Assembly: GCA_029934735.1 (NCBI GenBank)
Contig: JAOZLR010000016.1
Location: forward strand, 3,058-19,237
DNA length: 16,180 nt
Origin: Bacteroidales bacterium
GTDB taxonomy: Bacteria > Bacteroidota > Bacteroidia > Bacteroidales > JAADJA01
Direction: 5' to 3'
Part shown: positions 1 through 7,180 of the stretch, in pieces
Layout of the letters: each line of letters begins with the position of its first letter
Numbering within the stretch: position 1 is the stretch's first letter
Program-made: the position numbers and the translations under genes
Notes under the pieces: generated by a model
Databases searched by the model: none
Told to the model about the DNA's origin: nothing
Seen by the model: the letters and a program-made list of their open reading frames with translations, nothing else

Positions 1-1265
1 AAATAGAGACACCTTTCCTTATCAAGTCCACACCAGAAGGAGCGCGTGATTTTGTGGTTCCTTCGAGAATGCACACCGGGCAGTTTTATGCCTTGCCACA
101 ATCGCCTCAAACATTCAAACAATTGCTGATGGTGGCCGGTTACGATCGTTATTTTCAATTGGTTCGTTGTTTCAGGGACGAAGACCTGCGCGCCGACCGT
201 CAGCCTGAATTTACACAGATTGATTGCGAAATGTCGTTTGTGACACAGGAGGATATTCTTAATACTTTTGAAAGTCTGGCAAAACACCTGTTTAAAACTG
301 TAAAAGGAATTGAGATCGACGAGTTCCCCAGAATATCGTATGATGATGCTATGAAATATTATGGCTCTGACAAACCTGATATCCGTTTCGGGATGAAATT
401 CATTGAGCTTAATGACCTTGCAAAAGGAGAAGGTTTTGTAGTGTTCGATAATGCTGAGCTCGTAGTAGGTATTAATGCTGAGGGTTGTGGAAACTATTCA
501 AGGAAACAATTAGATAAGTTGACTGATTTTGTAAGAAAACCACAGATTGGAGCCCAGGGACTTATATATGTCAAGTATAATGAAGATGGAATTTTTAAAT
601 CATCGGTTGATAAATTTTTCGATCAGGATGCATTGAAAAGATGGGCTGAAAAATTTGGTTCAAAACCCGGTGACCTGATGCTGATTTTGGCAGGCGATAT
701 TGACAAAACGCGTAAAGCACTCAATGAGTTGCGTTTGGAAATGGGCAATCGTCTGGAACTTAGAAATGTGAATGTGTTCAAACCACTTTGGGTAGTTGAT
801 TTTCCGTTGCTCGAATGGAATGAGGATTCTGAGCGCTGGCATGCTATGCATCACCCGTTTACTTCACCAAAAGCTGAAGATATAGAATTGATAAATACTG
901 ATCCGGGGAAAGTAAGAGCAAATGCCTATGATATGGTTATTAATGGTGTTGAAATTGGCGGTGGCTCCATAAGGATACATAACAAAGAGTTGCAAAAGCG
1001 GATGTTCAAATTACTGGGCTTTACTGATGATGAGGCACAAAGTCAATTCGGATTCCTTATGAATGCATTTGAATATGGAGCTCCGCCACATGGTGGTATT
1101 GCACTTGGCTTCGACAGGTTGGTAGCTCTTTTTGGAGGCTCAGATTCTATCCGCGATTATATCGCCTTTCCGAAAAACAATGCCGGACGTGATGTTATGA
1201 TTGATTCACCTTCAGGAATTTCTGATGAGCAGTTGGATGAGTTGGGGTTGAAGGTGGTTAAATAG
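1..1265 (+). CDS. aspS: Aspartyl-tRNA synthetase, 3' portion (5' end outside window)
   Basis: This class II enzyme charges tRNA-Asp with aspartate in the cytoplasm. The reading frame is already open at base 3 and runs 420 residues to TAA at 1263-1265; bacterial AspRS is usually near 590 residues, so the N-terminal anticodon-binding OB fold and the start codon lie upstream of the window. Class II motif 2 is complete (FRDEDLRADRQPEFTQID, bases about 174-227). Next comes the inserted GAD-type domain characteristic of bacterial AspRS (about bases 390-700). Motif 3 (GIALGFDRLVALFGG, about bases 1095-1140) closes the catalytic core, and the typical IAFPKN segment follows. The gene converges on the transglutaminase gene with a 60-base gap in which I see no terminator hairpin. 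The window also encodes AsnRS, so Asn-tRNA can probably be made directly; a discriminating AspRS would fit, but that is inference. Confidence 0.97.
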   Translation, partial: IETPFLIKSTPEGARDFVVPSRMHTGQFYALPQSPQTFKQLLMVAGYDRYFQLVRCFRDEDLRADRQPEFTQIDCEMSFVTQEDILNTFESLAKHLFKTVKGIEIDEFPRISYDDAMKYYGSDKPDIRFGMKFIELNDLAKGEGFVVFDNAELVVGINAEGCGNYSRKQLDKLTDFVRKPQIGAQGLIYVKYNEDGIFKSSVDKFFDQDALKRWAEKFGSKPGDLMLILAGDIDKTRKALNELRLEMGNRLELRNVNVFKPLWVVDFPLLEWNEDSERWHAMHHPFTSPKAEDIELINTDPGKVRANAYDMVINGVEIGGGSIRIHNKELQKRMFKLLGFTDDEAQSQFGFLMNAFEYGAPPHGGIALGFDRLVALFGGSDSIRDYIAFPKNNAGRDVMIDSPSGISDEQLDELGLKVVK

Positions 1266-1325
1266 AACGAGGAGATTATCAAAATAAGTATTGTAGTCAG
1301 TAAATTTGAACAGAATTTAAATAAT

Positions 1326-3812
1326 TTACTTATACAGTAAATCCCAGATTCCCTCAAACATTGTCCACTTGTCATTCTCTGAATCAAAGTAGAAGGTAAT
1401 CAGGCGATGCTTTAGTTCGGGATTTTCCTGTAGAAAATCTTCATATTTATCTGAAGTAATGTAATTGGAAATAGCAAAAGCAGATTCATTTTTTCCAACC
1501 CAGACAAACTTTTGTGATTCTATATTACTGCGGGTCTTTGAAGCAAGCCGCTGAACAGGTTCATTATCATAATCTCCTATCAACACGATATAATCCTTAT
1601 CTTTTTCGTTAGTAAATGAAGAGATAAAATCATAATAATTAGCATCCATATCCTTCCACTTCCGTTTAAAATCCTTAAAAATAAGAGTTTCTTTTATTCC
1701 CTCCTGATTATTTAATTTTAGTGAAACAAGCTTCACCTTAGTAAGTTCTCCGCTTTCCCGAATTCCAATTTGGATTTGATAATCTCCTTTTTCCAATTTT
1801 CCTGAAAGTTTACTTTTCTTTTTATCATAACTGAGTTGACGATCATTAATATAAAAAATACCCCCTTTGAAAATCGTTGTGGAAATATTACCAGGATTGA
1901 TTGTTACAGGTTGCTCGGAATCATCAACAAGATCAAACTCAACAGGAATTAATAGTGAAGCACTCTTATCCTGTGGTTTTGAAAAACTATTTTCAACAAC
2001 ATTATAGTTCTTCCATAATTCATCAGACATTACTGTTATCGTTGAAGGAATCCGACTGTATGAAGCAGGAATATGATTTGCTCGCAACACATAGCAACAT
2101 AATGTTCTGAACTGAAAATCCTGTAAATAATCAGCTTCCAATAATTTATCAAGAGAAAGCAATCCATTAGGGCCCTTTTCTCCATCAATTTTATGCTTTG
2201 AATGTAGCATATCAATTAGCTCTGATATTCTTTTTGTTGTATCACTACTTGTTGGAATTTTATACTTTAGCGGAATCCGAACCATTGGCAGAATTTCATA
2301 ATGAACACTAGGTGTAAGCAATCCAGGGAGTATGTTATCAGCAATTTCAGAACTCTTCAATTCGATGAAAGTATCATAAATATTTTGCCACTGAACCTGA
2401 TTTGCCTGCCAGAGAAACTTCTGATCAATTTTTAAAATATTGCTCCAGAAATCAATTTTGATATTATCATTATCTCTGATAAAATTCAACAGTTCCTGCT
2501 TGTTATTCTTACTGTTAACAAATACTGTTGCAAAATCAGGATTATCTTGTGGTGCAAAATCAGGAATTTCTTGAGATTGAATCTTTTTAATAAGTTCATT
2601 GTATTTCTCCTCAGATATTTTCTTTCTCTCTGCAAAAAACTCAGGGTCATCTTTTCTGATGCCGGTAGCTTCCGGAAAATTGAAAACAAAATCTTCATTT
2701 TTCCATCCTTTATCATCTAAAATGAGGTTGAATTTGGCAGAGGTTTCTCCATAAGGAACATTAATGTATGCAAACAGACTGTCTTTATGGGCAACTGCCA
2801 GAAAACCACCTCTGCTAATATTTATGGATGCTATTCCGAGGCTATCTGCCTGAATTCCCACCAGGGATAAAAACATTGAGAAATTGAAAGCAAAGATATT
2901 TACAAATGCACTATCTGCCGGATTACCATCTTTATCAATTATTTGAAATTTGACATCACGCGTTTTCTGATAATATCGTGTTGAATTAACATAGTTATTA
3001 TTGACTGATTTAACAATAACATCGTCCTCACTATCAGGAAAACTACTGCGAGCCAATACCAGAAGAGCTTTTGTTACTGATCCGGAAAACCATGTAGAAT
3101 TTAGATAATAATCAGGTTGAGCATTCTCAACATATTGCCATCGTCCATCAACAAACACTTCCGTCCATGCATGATTATTATCGGTGTGAGCCCACCTTGG
3201 GGTCCAGGCAGGTCGTGCAGGAATTCCAATAGTTCTACAAGCTGAAACGAAAAAAACCTGCATCTCCCCACATCGTCCTAAATTACTTTTCTCAAGAATT
3301 GAAAGTGGATCCTGTGTTCTGCTTGATGTTGAAAGAAACATCAAATTTTCTCTGCACCACAGATTTATTTCACGAATTCTCTCTTCTATATCAGGATACT
3401 TTGTTACATAATCCAACAGTCCAAGGTCTGAGAACACCTTACGATAGTTTGTTAGTTTTTCGTGAGAAACGGTTGTCTTAATAATATATGACAAAACAAA
3501 TTCATCTGTATATTTTTCATAATCCTCCATCCTCATCAACTCTTTCACAATCATATAATTATCCAGAAAATCACCAGGGTCTGCATCCCATAATTTTGCA
3601 TTATTCTCTGTAGATATCATATATGCCATAATGCCGTCAGAATACTCTGTCAAAAAGTTTTTATATATTATCTGAATATTCTCAGGAAGAGGTTCAATAT
3701 TTTTCTGAGCATTCTTGGTTAATGTGTTTATCAGGGCTTGCTCAATGGTAAAAGCACCGAATAAAGATGAAGATATAATTGTTAGAGAGAAGAAAAATAT
3801 TATTGTTTTCAT
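1326..3812 (-). CDS. Secreted transglutaminase-like (papain-fold) protein
   Basis: This 828-residue protein begins with an N-terminal signal sequence (charged MKT, hydrophobic residues 4-18), so it is exported, probably to the periplasm or cell surface. A transglutaminase-core segment lies at about residues 145-245: Cys181 in GRCGE, His214 in NNHAW, then W225 with Glu229 where many family members carry the third catalytic Asp. This fold serves as cysteine protease, amidase or transglutaminase; the substrate cannot be read from sequence. Residues about 285-365 look like a beta-sandwich domain. Residues about 550-610 resemble a second, degenerate transglutaminase-like module (FRTLCCYVLRANHIPA), followed by a beta-rich segment. 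The C-terminal 90 residues (YIVLIGDYDNEP onward) loosely resemble a thioredoxin fold without CxxC. ATG at 3812 is supported by the signal peptide and a TAACTTTG box 13 bases upstream. It lies downstream of lgt. Large proteins of this layout occur in Bacteroidales and are mostly uncharacterised. Confidence 0.85.
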   Translation of the reverse strand: MKTIIFFFSLTIISSSLFGAFTIEQALINTLTKNAQKNIEPLPENIQIIYKNFLTEYSDGIMAYMISTENNAKLWDADPGDFLDNYMIVKELMRMEDYEKYTDEFVLSYIIKTTVSHEKLTNYRKVFSDLGLLDYVTKYPDIEERIREINLWCRENLMFLSTSSRTQDPLSILEKSNLGRCGEMQVFFVSACRTIGIPARPAWTPRWAHTDNNHAWTEVFVDGRWQYVENAQPDYYLNSTWFSGSVTKALLVLARSSFPDSEDDVIVKSVNNNYVNSTRYYQKTRDVKFQIIDKDGNPADSAFVNIFAFNFSMFLSLVGIQADSLGIASINISRGGFLAVAHKDSLFAYINVPYGETSAKFNLILDDKGWKNEDFVFNFPEATGIRKDDPEFFAERKKISEEKYNELIKKIQSQEIPDFAPQDNPDFATVFVNSKNNKQELLNFIRDNDNIKIDFWSNILKIDQKFLWQANQVQWQNIYDTFIELKSSEIADNILPGLLTPSVHYEILPMVRIPLKYKIPTSSDTTKRISELIDMLHSKHKIDGEKGPNGLLSLDKLLEADYLQDFQFRTLCCYVLRANHIPASYSRIPSTITVMSDELWKNYNVVENSFSKPQDKSASLLIPVEFDLVDDSEQPVTINPGNISTTIFKGGIFYINDRQLSYDKKKSKLSGKLEKGDYQIQIGIRESGELTKVKLVSLKLNNQEGIKETLIFKDFKRKWKDMDANYYDFISSFTNEKDKDYIVLIGDYDNEPVQRLASKTRSNIESQKFVWVGKNESAFAISNYITSDKYEDFLQENPELKHRLITFYFDSENDKWTMFEGIWDLLYK

Positions 3813-3825
3813 TAGTTTTTTATTG

Positions 3826-3833
3826 CAAAGTTA
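3826..3833 (-). promoter_or_regulatory. Bacteroidota -7 box for the transglutaminase gene
   Basis: On the minus strand this reads TAACTTTG, a match to TAnnTTTG. It sits 13 bases before the ATG, giving a predicted leader of only several bases. No convincing -33 TTTG is seen at the usual spacing, so the call rests on the -7 box and its position. Confidence 0.5.
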
Positions 3834-3880
3834 GATTTACCCTTTGCTATTGACTGGCAAGCCAATCCTACCGGCTTAAA

Positions 3881-4675
3881 TCACTCCTTTTTCGATTTGA
3901 ATGAATAAGCAAAGATGACTACACCTGCAATTATAAACGGAATGCTTAGCAGCTGTCCCATATTTAATACCATCGTTTTTTCAAACTCAACCTGGGGTTC
4001 TTTTATAAATTCAATGAGAAACCTGCTGCCAAAAAGAATCATCAGAAACAAACCAAAAAGATAGCCGCTATTCAATTTTGGCCATTTTTTCATATAAATA
4101 TAGTAAAGCAAGACAAACAAAAATAGATAGGTTAAAGCTTCATATAACTGAGTAGGGTGCTTTGGAACGGTTTCGCCCCATCTTGTAAAAATAAATCCCC
4201 AGGGAAGATTAGTTGCATCACCATAAATCTCTGAATTCATCAGATTGCCTGTTCTAACGAATACGGCTGCAATTGAAACTACAATAACTATTCTGTCCAA
4301 TATCCACATATATGGTTTTTTTGCCTTTCGGGAAAAGAGCCATAATGCAACAAGAATACCTATTGATGCTCCATGACTAGCCAGCCCGCCTTTCCATATC
4401 ATTAAAACCTCAAGAGGATGTTTCAGATAATACTCTGGCTCGTAAAATAAACAATGCCCGAGACGAGCCCCGACAACAACCCCGATAACCATATATGTGG
4501 TAAGTGTATCCAGCAGCTCATGTTTTATCTTTTCGTGCTTGAAAATCTTATCCATAATAATATAACTGACCACAAACCCAAGGGCAAACAACAGTCCGTA
4601 CCAGCGAACAGCAAAACTTCCCACACTGAAAATTTCAGGGTTAACAGTCCATACAATATAATTTAATGTTGACAT
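3881..4675 (-). CDS. lgt: Prolipoprotein diacylglyceryl transferase
   Basis: Lgt is an inner-membrane enzyme that transfers diacylglycerol from phosphatidylglycerol to the lipobox cysteine of prolipoproteins, the first step of lipoprotein maturation. The 264 residues fit the family size. Visible motifs are WYG (25-27) in the first conserved region, GARLGH (69-74), the GGLASHGASIG stretch (96-106) containing the conserved His101, the signature-like FVRTGNLMNSEIYG (139-152) with Arg141 and Asn144, and HPTQLYE (173-179). About seven hydrophobic segments are visible, ending in a short basic tail (KSKKE). The ATG at 4675 follows a TATCTTTG box by 20 bases. The glycosyltransferase gene ends 51 bases upstream and the secreted transglutaminase gene starts 68 bases downstream, all on the same strand, so read-through is possible. 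Confidence 0.97.
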   Translation of the reverse strand: MSTLNYIVWTVNPEIFSVGSFAVRWYGLLFALGFVVSYIIMDKIFKHEKIKHELLDTLTTYMVIGVVVGARLGHCLFYEPEYYLKHPLEVLMIWKGGLASHGASIGILVALWLFSRKAKKPYMWILDRIVIVVSIAAVFVRTGNLMNSEIYGDATNLPWGFIFTRWGETVPKHPTQLYEALTYLFLFVLLYYIYMKKWPKLNSGYLFGLFLMILFGSRFLIEFIKEPQVEFEKTMVLNMGQLLSIPFIIAGVVIFAYSFKSKKE

Positions 4676-4695
4676 ATAATGATAAATTGAGGTTG

Positions 4696-4703
4696 CAAAG
4701 ATA
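4696..4703 (-). promoter_or_regulatory. Bacteroidota -7 box for lgt
   Basis: The minus strand reads TATCTTTG, a match to TAnnTTTG, 20 bases before the lgt ATG. A TTTG at 4717-4720 on the same strand is only 13 bases away, too close for a standard -33 element. Confidence 0.5.
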
Positions 4704-4726
4704 GTAAATTGTTGCCCAAATATTAG

Positions 4727-5827
4727 TTAACGACCAATTCTGTTTAATAGTACAGTAATTCTTTCTTTTAAAACAGAACCGTCAGAAACCAATTTGATTC
4801 CTGCAAATTTTGTCGCTTCGTTTATTGCCTTGTGTAAGTCAAATTTATTTTGTGACAAGCTATAGAAAATGCCATTTTTAAGAAACCGCTTAGCAAGATA
4901 TTCCTGCTCTGTTTGTCCCGGAGTAGGTATCAGTATTGCTTTTTTGCCAAGTGCCGCAATGTCCATTATTGTCGAGTGTCCGGCTCTTGTGATTATTAAA
5001 TTTGTATTTAGAATATATTTTTTTAATTCCCCACTTTCAAGATGTGAGAAAATTTTGATTCTTTCATCAGATATCATCTCGTTATCCTCTTCAGTCATGC
5101 CTTTCAAAATTACACAACTGTATTCAGAATCCTTAACCTGTTTCAGAATTATTTCCTCAGATATAGTACGTTGTGGCTCAGGCCCTGAGAGCATCACAAG
5201 AATGTCGGATTTATAATTTTCATCCGGTTTATATTTATTATTTACTTCCTGATTATCAGTAAATCTGGATAATGGCCCAATAAAAAATGCGTTTTTCGGG
5301 AGCGAATATTTGTGCGACAGGTCGCCTGTCAAAGATTCACCGTTCTCCGTATCAGGTATCCAGCACTCGTTATATTTTGATATATATGATAAGTTTATTT
5401 TATGCAATACCGGTTCAAGAATCTTTGGGCCTTTTATCATCAACTGATGTGTTATGAAAACTGATGGAATACGTTTTGTCCATAGCCCGAAACGATTGTC
5501 GGAGATAACGGCATCCGGCTTTATTTCATCAATGAGTTTATCAAGATATCTGTTCTCCCGTTTTATCTCTTTCAATATGTACGGAGTAGAGAGAGCCATT
5601 TTCAATGTCATACTACCGGTTTTAGGATATTTTATTTCATATCCCGGAAATTTAACAAACCTGAGGTCGGGAAACTCCTTCTTCAGAAAAGCCAGGGGTC
5701 GATTATCAGCTCCAACAATAACATCTGCACCCTGCCTCAGTAATTCTCGTATTACAGGAACATCCCTTGTGGCATGACCTATTCCCCAGTCAAGAGGGCA
5801 AACTAAAATCTTTGGCTTATGTTTCAA
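4727..5827 (-). CDS. MurG-like glycosyltransferase family protein (GT-B fold)
   Basis: This 366-residue GT-B protein resembles the group with a GT28-type C-terminal domain (MurG/UDP-glycosyltransferase-like). The N-terminus carries KILVCPLDWGIGHATR (6-21), the glycine-rich acceptor-domain loop, with VISDNRFGLW (107-116) and THQL (126-129) typical of this family. The C-terminal half has VMLSGPEPQRT (211-221), then RAGHSTIMDIAALGK (281-295) and TPGQTEQEYLA (302-312), the usual nucleotide-sugar-binding region. Acceptor and sugar are unknown; it is probably peripheral to the inner membrane. No ATG is available near the conserved N-terminus: the frame upstream offers TTG at 5825-5827 or ATT at 5831-5833 before a stop at 5858-5860, so TTG is the likely start. 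The gene diverges from dprA almost without a gap. lgt follows 51 bases downstream. Confidence 0.88.
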   Translation of the reverse strand: MKHKPKILVCPLDWGIGHATRDVPVIRELLRQGADVIVGADNRPLAFLKKEFPDLRFVKFPGYEIKYPKTGSMTLKMALSTPYILKEIKRENRYLDKLIDEIKPDAVISDNRFGLWTKRIPSVFITHQLMIKGPKILEPVLHKINLSYISKYNECWIPDTENGESLTGDLSHKYSLPKNAFFIGPLSRFTDNQEVNNKYKPDENYKSDILVMLSGPEPQRTISEEIILKQVKDSEYSCVILKGMTEEDNEMISDERIKIFSHLESGELKKYILNTNLIITRAGHSTIMDIAALGKKAILIPTPGQTEQEYLAKRFLKNGIFYSLSQNKFDLHKAINEATKFAGIKLVSDGSVLKERITVLLNRIGR

Positions 5828-5846
5828 TACAATATCCGTTTTTTGG

Positions 5847-5854
5847 CAAAAGTA
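5847..5854 (-). promoter_or_regulatory. Bacteroidota -7 box for the glycosyltransferase gene
   Basis: The minus strand reads TACTTTTG, matching TAnnTTTG, 19 bases before the TTG start. It directly abuts the probable dprA ATG at 5855. No TTTG lies at the expected -33 distance on the minus strand. Confidence 0.45.
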
Positions 5855-6985
5855 ATGTTATTTTTTTTTAATTTTGACCTTCCAAATTTAACAAAATTGC
5901 TTTTATACAGAATAGGCATAACATTGATTCCGGGCGTTGGCGATGTCAACGGAAAGAAACTGATTTCTTATTGTGGCAGCCCTGAAGCTGTTTTCAGGGA
6001 GAAGCGAAAAGCCCTGATGAAGATTCCTGGTATTGGCGAAGCTACAGTCAATTCTATCCTATCGCAAAAGGTTCTTGAACGTGCAGAGAAAGAAATAGCT
6101 TTTATTGAAAAGTACAATATTCAGTCTCTTTATTATACAGATAAAGAGTATCCATTGCGATTGAGACATTGCATTGACAGTCCCATTCTTCTTTATTATA
6201 AGGGGAATGCCGATTTAAATGCAGAAAAAGTTGTTGGGATAGTGGGGACAAGAAGAGCAACTGAGTATGGTAAAGAGAGCTGCAAAAAAATTGTTGAGGG
6301 TCTTGCAGATATTGGTGTTCTTGTTGTAAGCGGATTGGCTTACGGGATAGATACATGCAGTCATAAAGCAGCACTAAAAAACAATCTTAAAACGGTCGGA
6401 GTTGTAGCACACGGTCTCGATCGTATTTATCCTTATGATAATAAATCTTTAGCAATAAAAATGCAAAACGATGGCGGAATATTAACTGAGTTTTTGTCTG
6501 AATCCATTCCCGACAGAGAAAATTTCCCCCAGAGAAACAGAATAATAGCTGGAATGGTTGATGCACTTGTTGTTGTTGAATCAGCCAAAAGAGGTGGCGC
6601 ACTGATAACTGCTGATATTGCAAATTCATATAACAGGGATGTCTTTGCAGTACCAGGTGATATTGACAATAAATACTCAGAAGGGTGCAATCTGTTTATT
6701 AAAACAAATCGTGCTGCATTAATCCAATCTGCCGATGACATTAAATATGTGATGCGTTGGGAAACCGAATCTAAAAAACCGCCAAAACAGCGTAAACTGT
6801 TTATTGAGCTTTCAGATGATGAGAAAATCCTGATGGATATTCTGAAAGATATGAATCAGGCTAATATTGACTATCTCGTAAAGAACTCAAAACTAACACC
6901 AAGTAAAGTGGCATCTGCATTGCTTAATCTTGAATTTGAAGGGGTTGTTAAAAGCTTGCCCGGAAAGATCTATAAGATAATTTAG
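5855..6985 (+). CDS. dprA: DNA-processing protein DprA
   Basis: DprA (Smf) binds incoming single-stranded DNA during natural transformation, protects it and loads RecA; it is also widespread in bacteria not known to transform. Numbering from ATG 5855 gives 376 residues. An N-terminal helix-hairpin-helix/SAM-like region (about 22-72, with LIPGVGD and IPGIGEA) precedes the Rossmann-like DNA-binding core (about 120-300). The core has GIVGTRRATEYG, VVSGLAYGIDTCSH, HGLDRIYP, NFPQRNRIIAG, ESAKRGGALITA and AVPGDI. A C-terminal winged-helix (DML1-like) domain follows (about 315-376). An in-frame ATG at 5819 would add 12 residues but overlap the divergent glycosyltransferase start by 9 bases. I prefer 5855 because homologues in this phylum begin just before the LLYRIGITLIPG segment. 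The stop is TAG at 6983-6985. A promoter would have to lie inside the neighbouring gene; AATCTTTG at 5807-5814 is a one-mismatch -7 candidate. Confidence 0.93.
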   Translation: MLFFFNFDLPNLTKLLLYRIGITLIPGVGDVNGKKLISYCGSPEAVFREKRKALMKIPGIGEATVNSILSQKVLERAEKEIAFIEKYNIQSLYYTDKEYPLRLRHCIDSPILLYYKGNADLNAEKVVGIVGTRRATEYGKESCKKIVEGLADIGVLVVSGLAYGIDTCSHKAALKNNLKTVGVVAHGLDRIYPYDNKSLAIKMQNDGGILTEFLSESIPDRENFPQRNRIIAGMVDALVVVESAKRGGALITADIANSYNRDVFAVPGDIDNKYSEGCNLFIKTNRAALIQSADDIKYVMRWETESKKPPKQRKLFIELSDDEKILMDILKDMNQANIDYLVKNSKLTPSKVASALLNLEFEGVVKSLPGKIYKII

Positions 6986-7009
6986 AAGGGTTAAAGGTAG
7001 TCTTCATCC

Positions 7010-7051
7010 GGCAATCGGCAACTGGCAGTCATCAGTCATCAGTTGGCATTT
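7010..7051 (+). repeat. Degenerate heptanucleotide tandem repeat, six units
   Basis: Six 7-base units run back to back: GGCAATC, GGCAACT, GGCAGTC, ATCAGTC, ATCAGTT, GGCATTT. The array sits 25 bases past the dprA stop in a 195-base spacer between convergent genes, where no coding signal is seen. I recall similar CAGTTGG/CAATTGG-type heptamers in intergenic DNA of other Bacteroidota. The function is unknown. Confidence 0.65.
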
Positions 7052-7092
7052 TCGACCTTGTGTACTGTATCTAAAAATGGTTACTAACATTC

Positions 7093-7160
7093 AACCCGGC
7101 TTATGCAATAGGAAGTGAGTAACGAGCTGAACTATTGCCTTAGCAAGGGCAATCCGGGTT
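7093..7160. repeat. Imperfect inverted repeat in the dprA/PrsW-like spacer
   Basis: The outer arms AACCCGG (7093-7099) and CCGGGTT (7154-7160) are exact complements. The inner arms GCTTATGCAATAG (7099-7111) and CTATTGCCTTAGC (7132-7144) pair at 11 of 13 positions around a 20-base loop, with a one-sided 9-base bulge (7145-7153) between the inner and outer stems. No T-run follows in either direction, so it is not a typical rho-independent terminator, although it lies between two convergent gene ends. Its right arm contains AATCCGGGT, also found in the 12843-12860 hairpin. Confidence 0.6.
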
Positions 7161-7180
7161 CAAGTACTAATCTACCCAAA

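Noticed and set aside
1266..1325. A terminator between convergent aspS and the transglutaminase gene
   Set aside because: I could find no stem with a following T-run in this 60-base gap on either strand.
4869..5777. Plus-strand open frames at 4869-5216 (115 codons) and 5454-5777 (107 codons)
   Set aside because: They lie wholly antisense to the glycosyltransferase, whose conserved motifs fix the real frame; their translations show no family motif, signal sequence or promoter.
5819..5854. Longer dprA N-terminus from ATG 5819
   Set aside because: It would overlap the divergent gene's start and cover its -7 box, and it adds 12 residues not expected before the conserved helix-hairpin-helix region. 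Not strictly excluded.
7010..7160. A CRISPR array or attachment site in the dprA spacer
   Set aside because: The 7-base units have no spacers and the inverted repeat has no direct-repeat flanks; no cas, integrase or tRNA gene is nearby.
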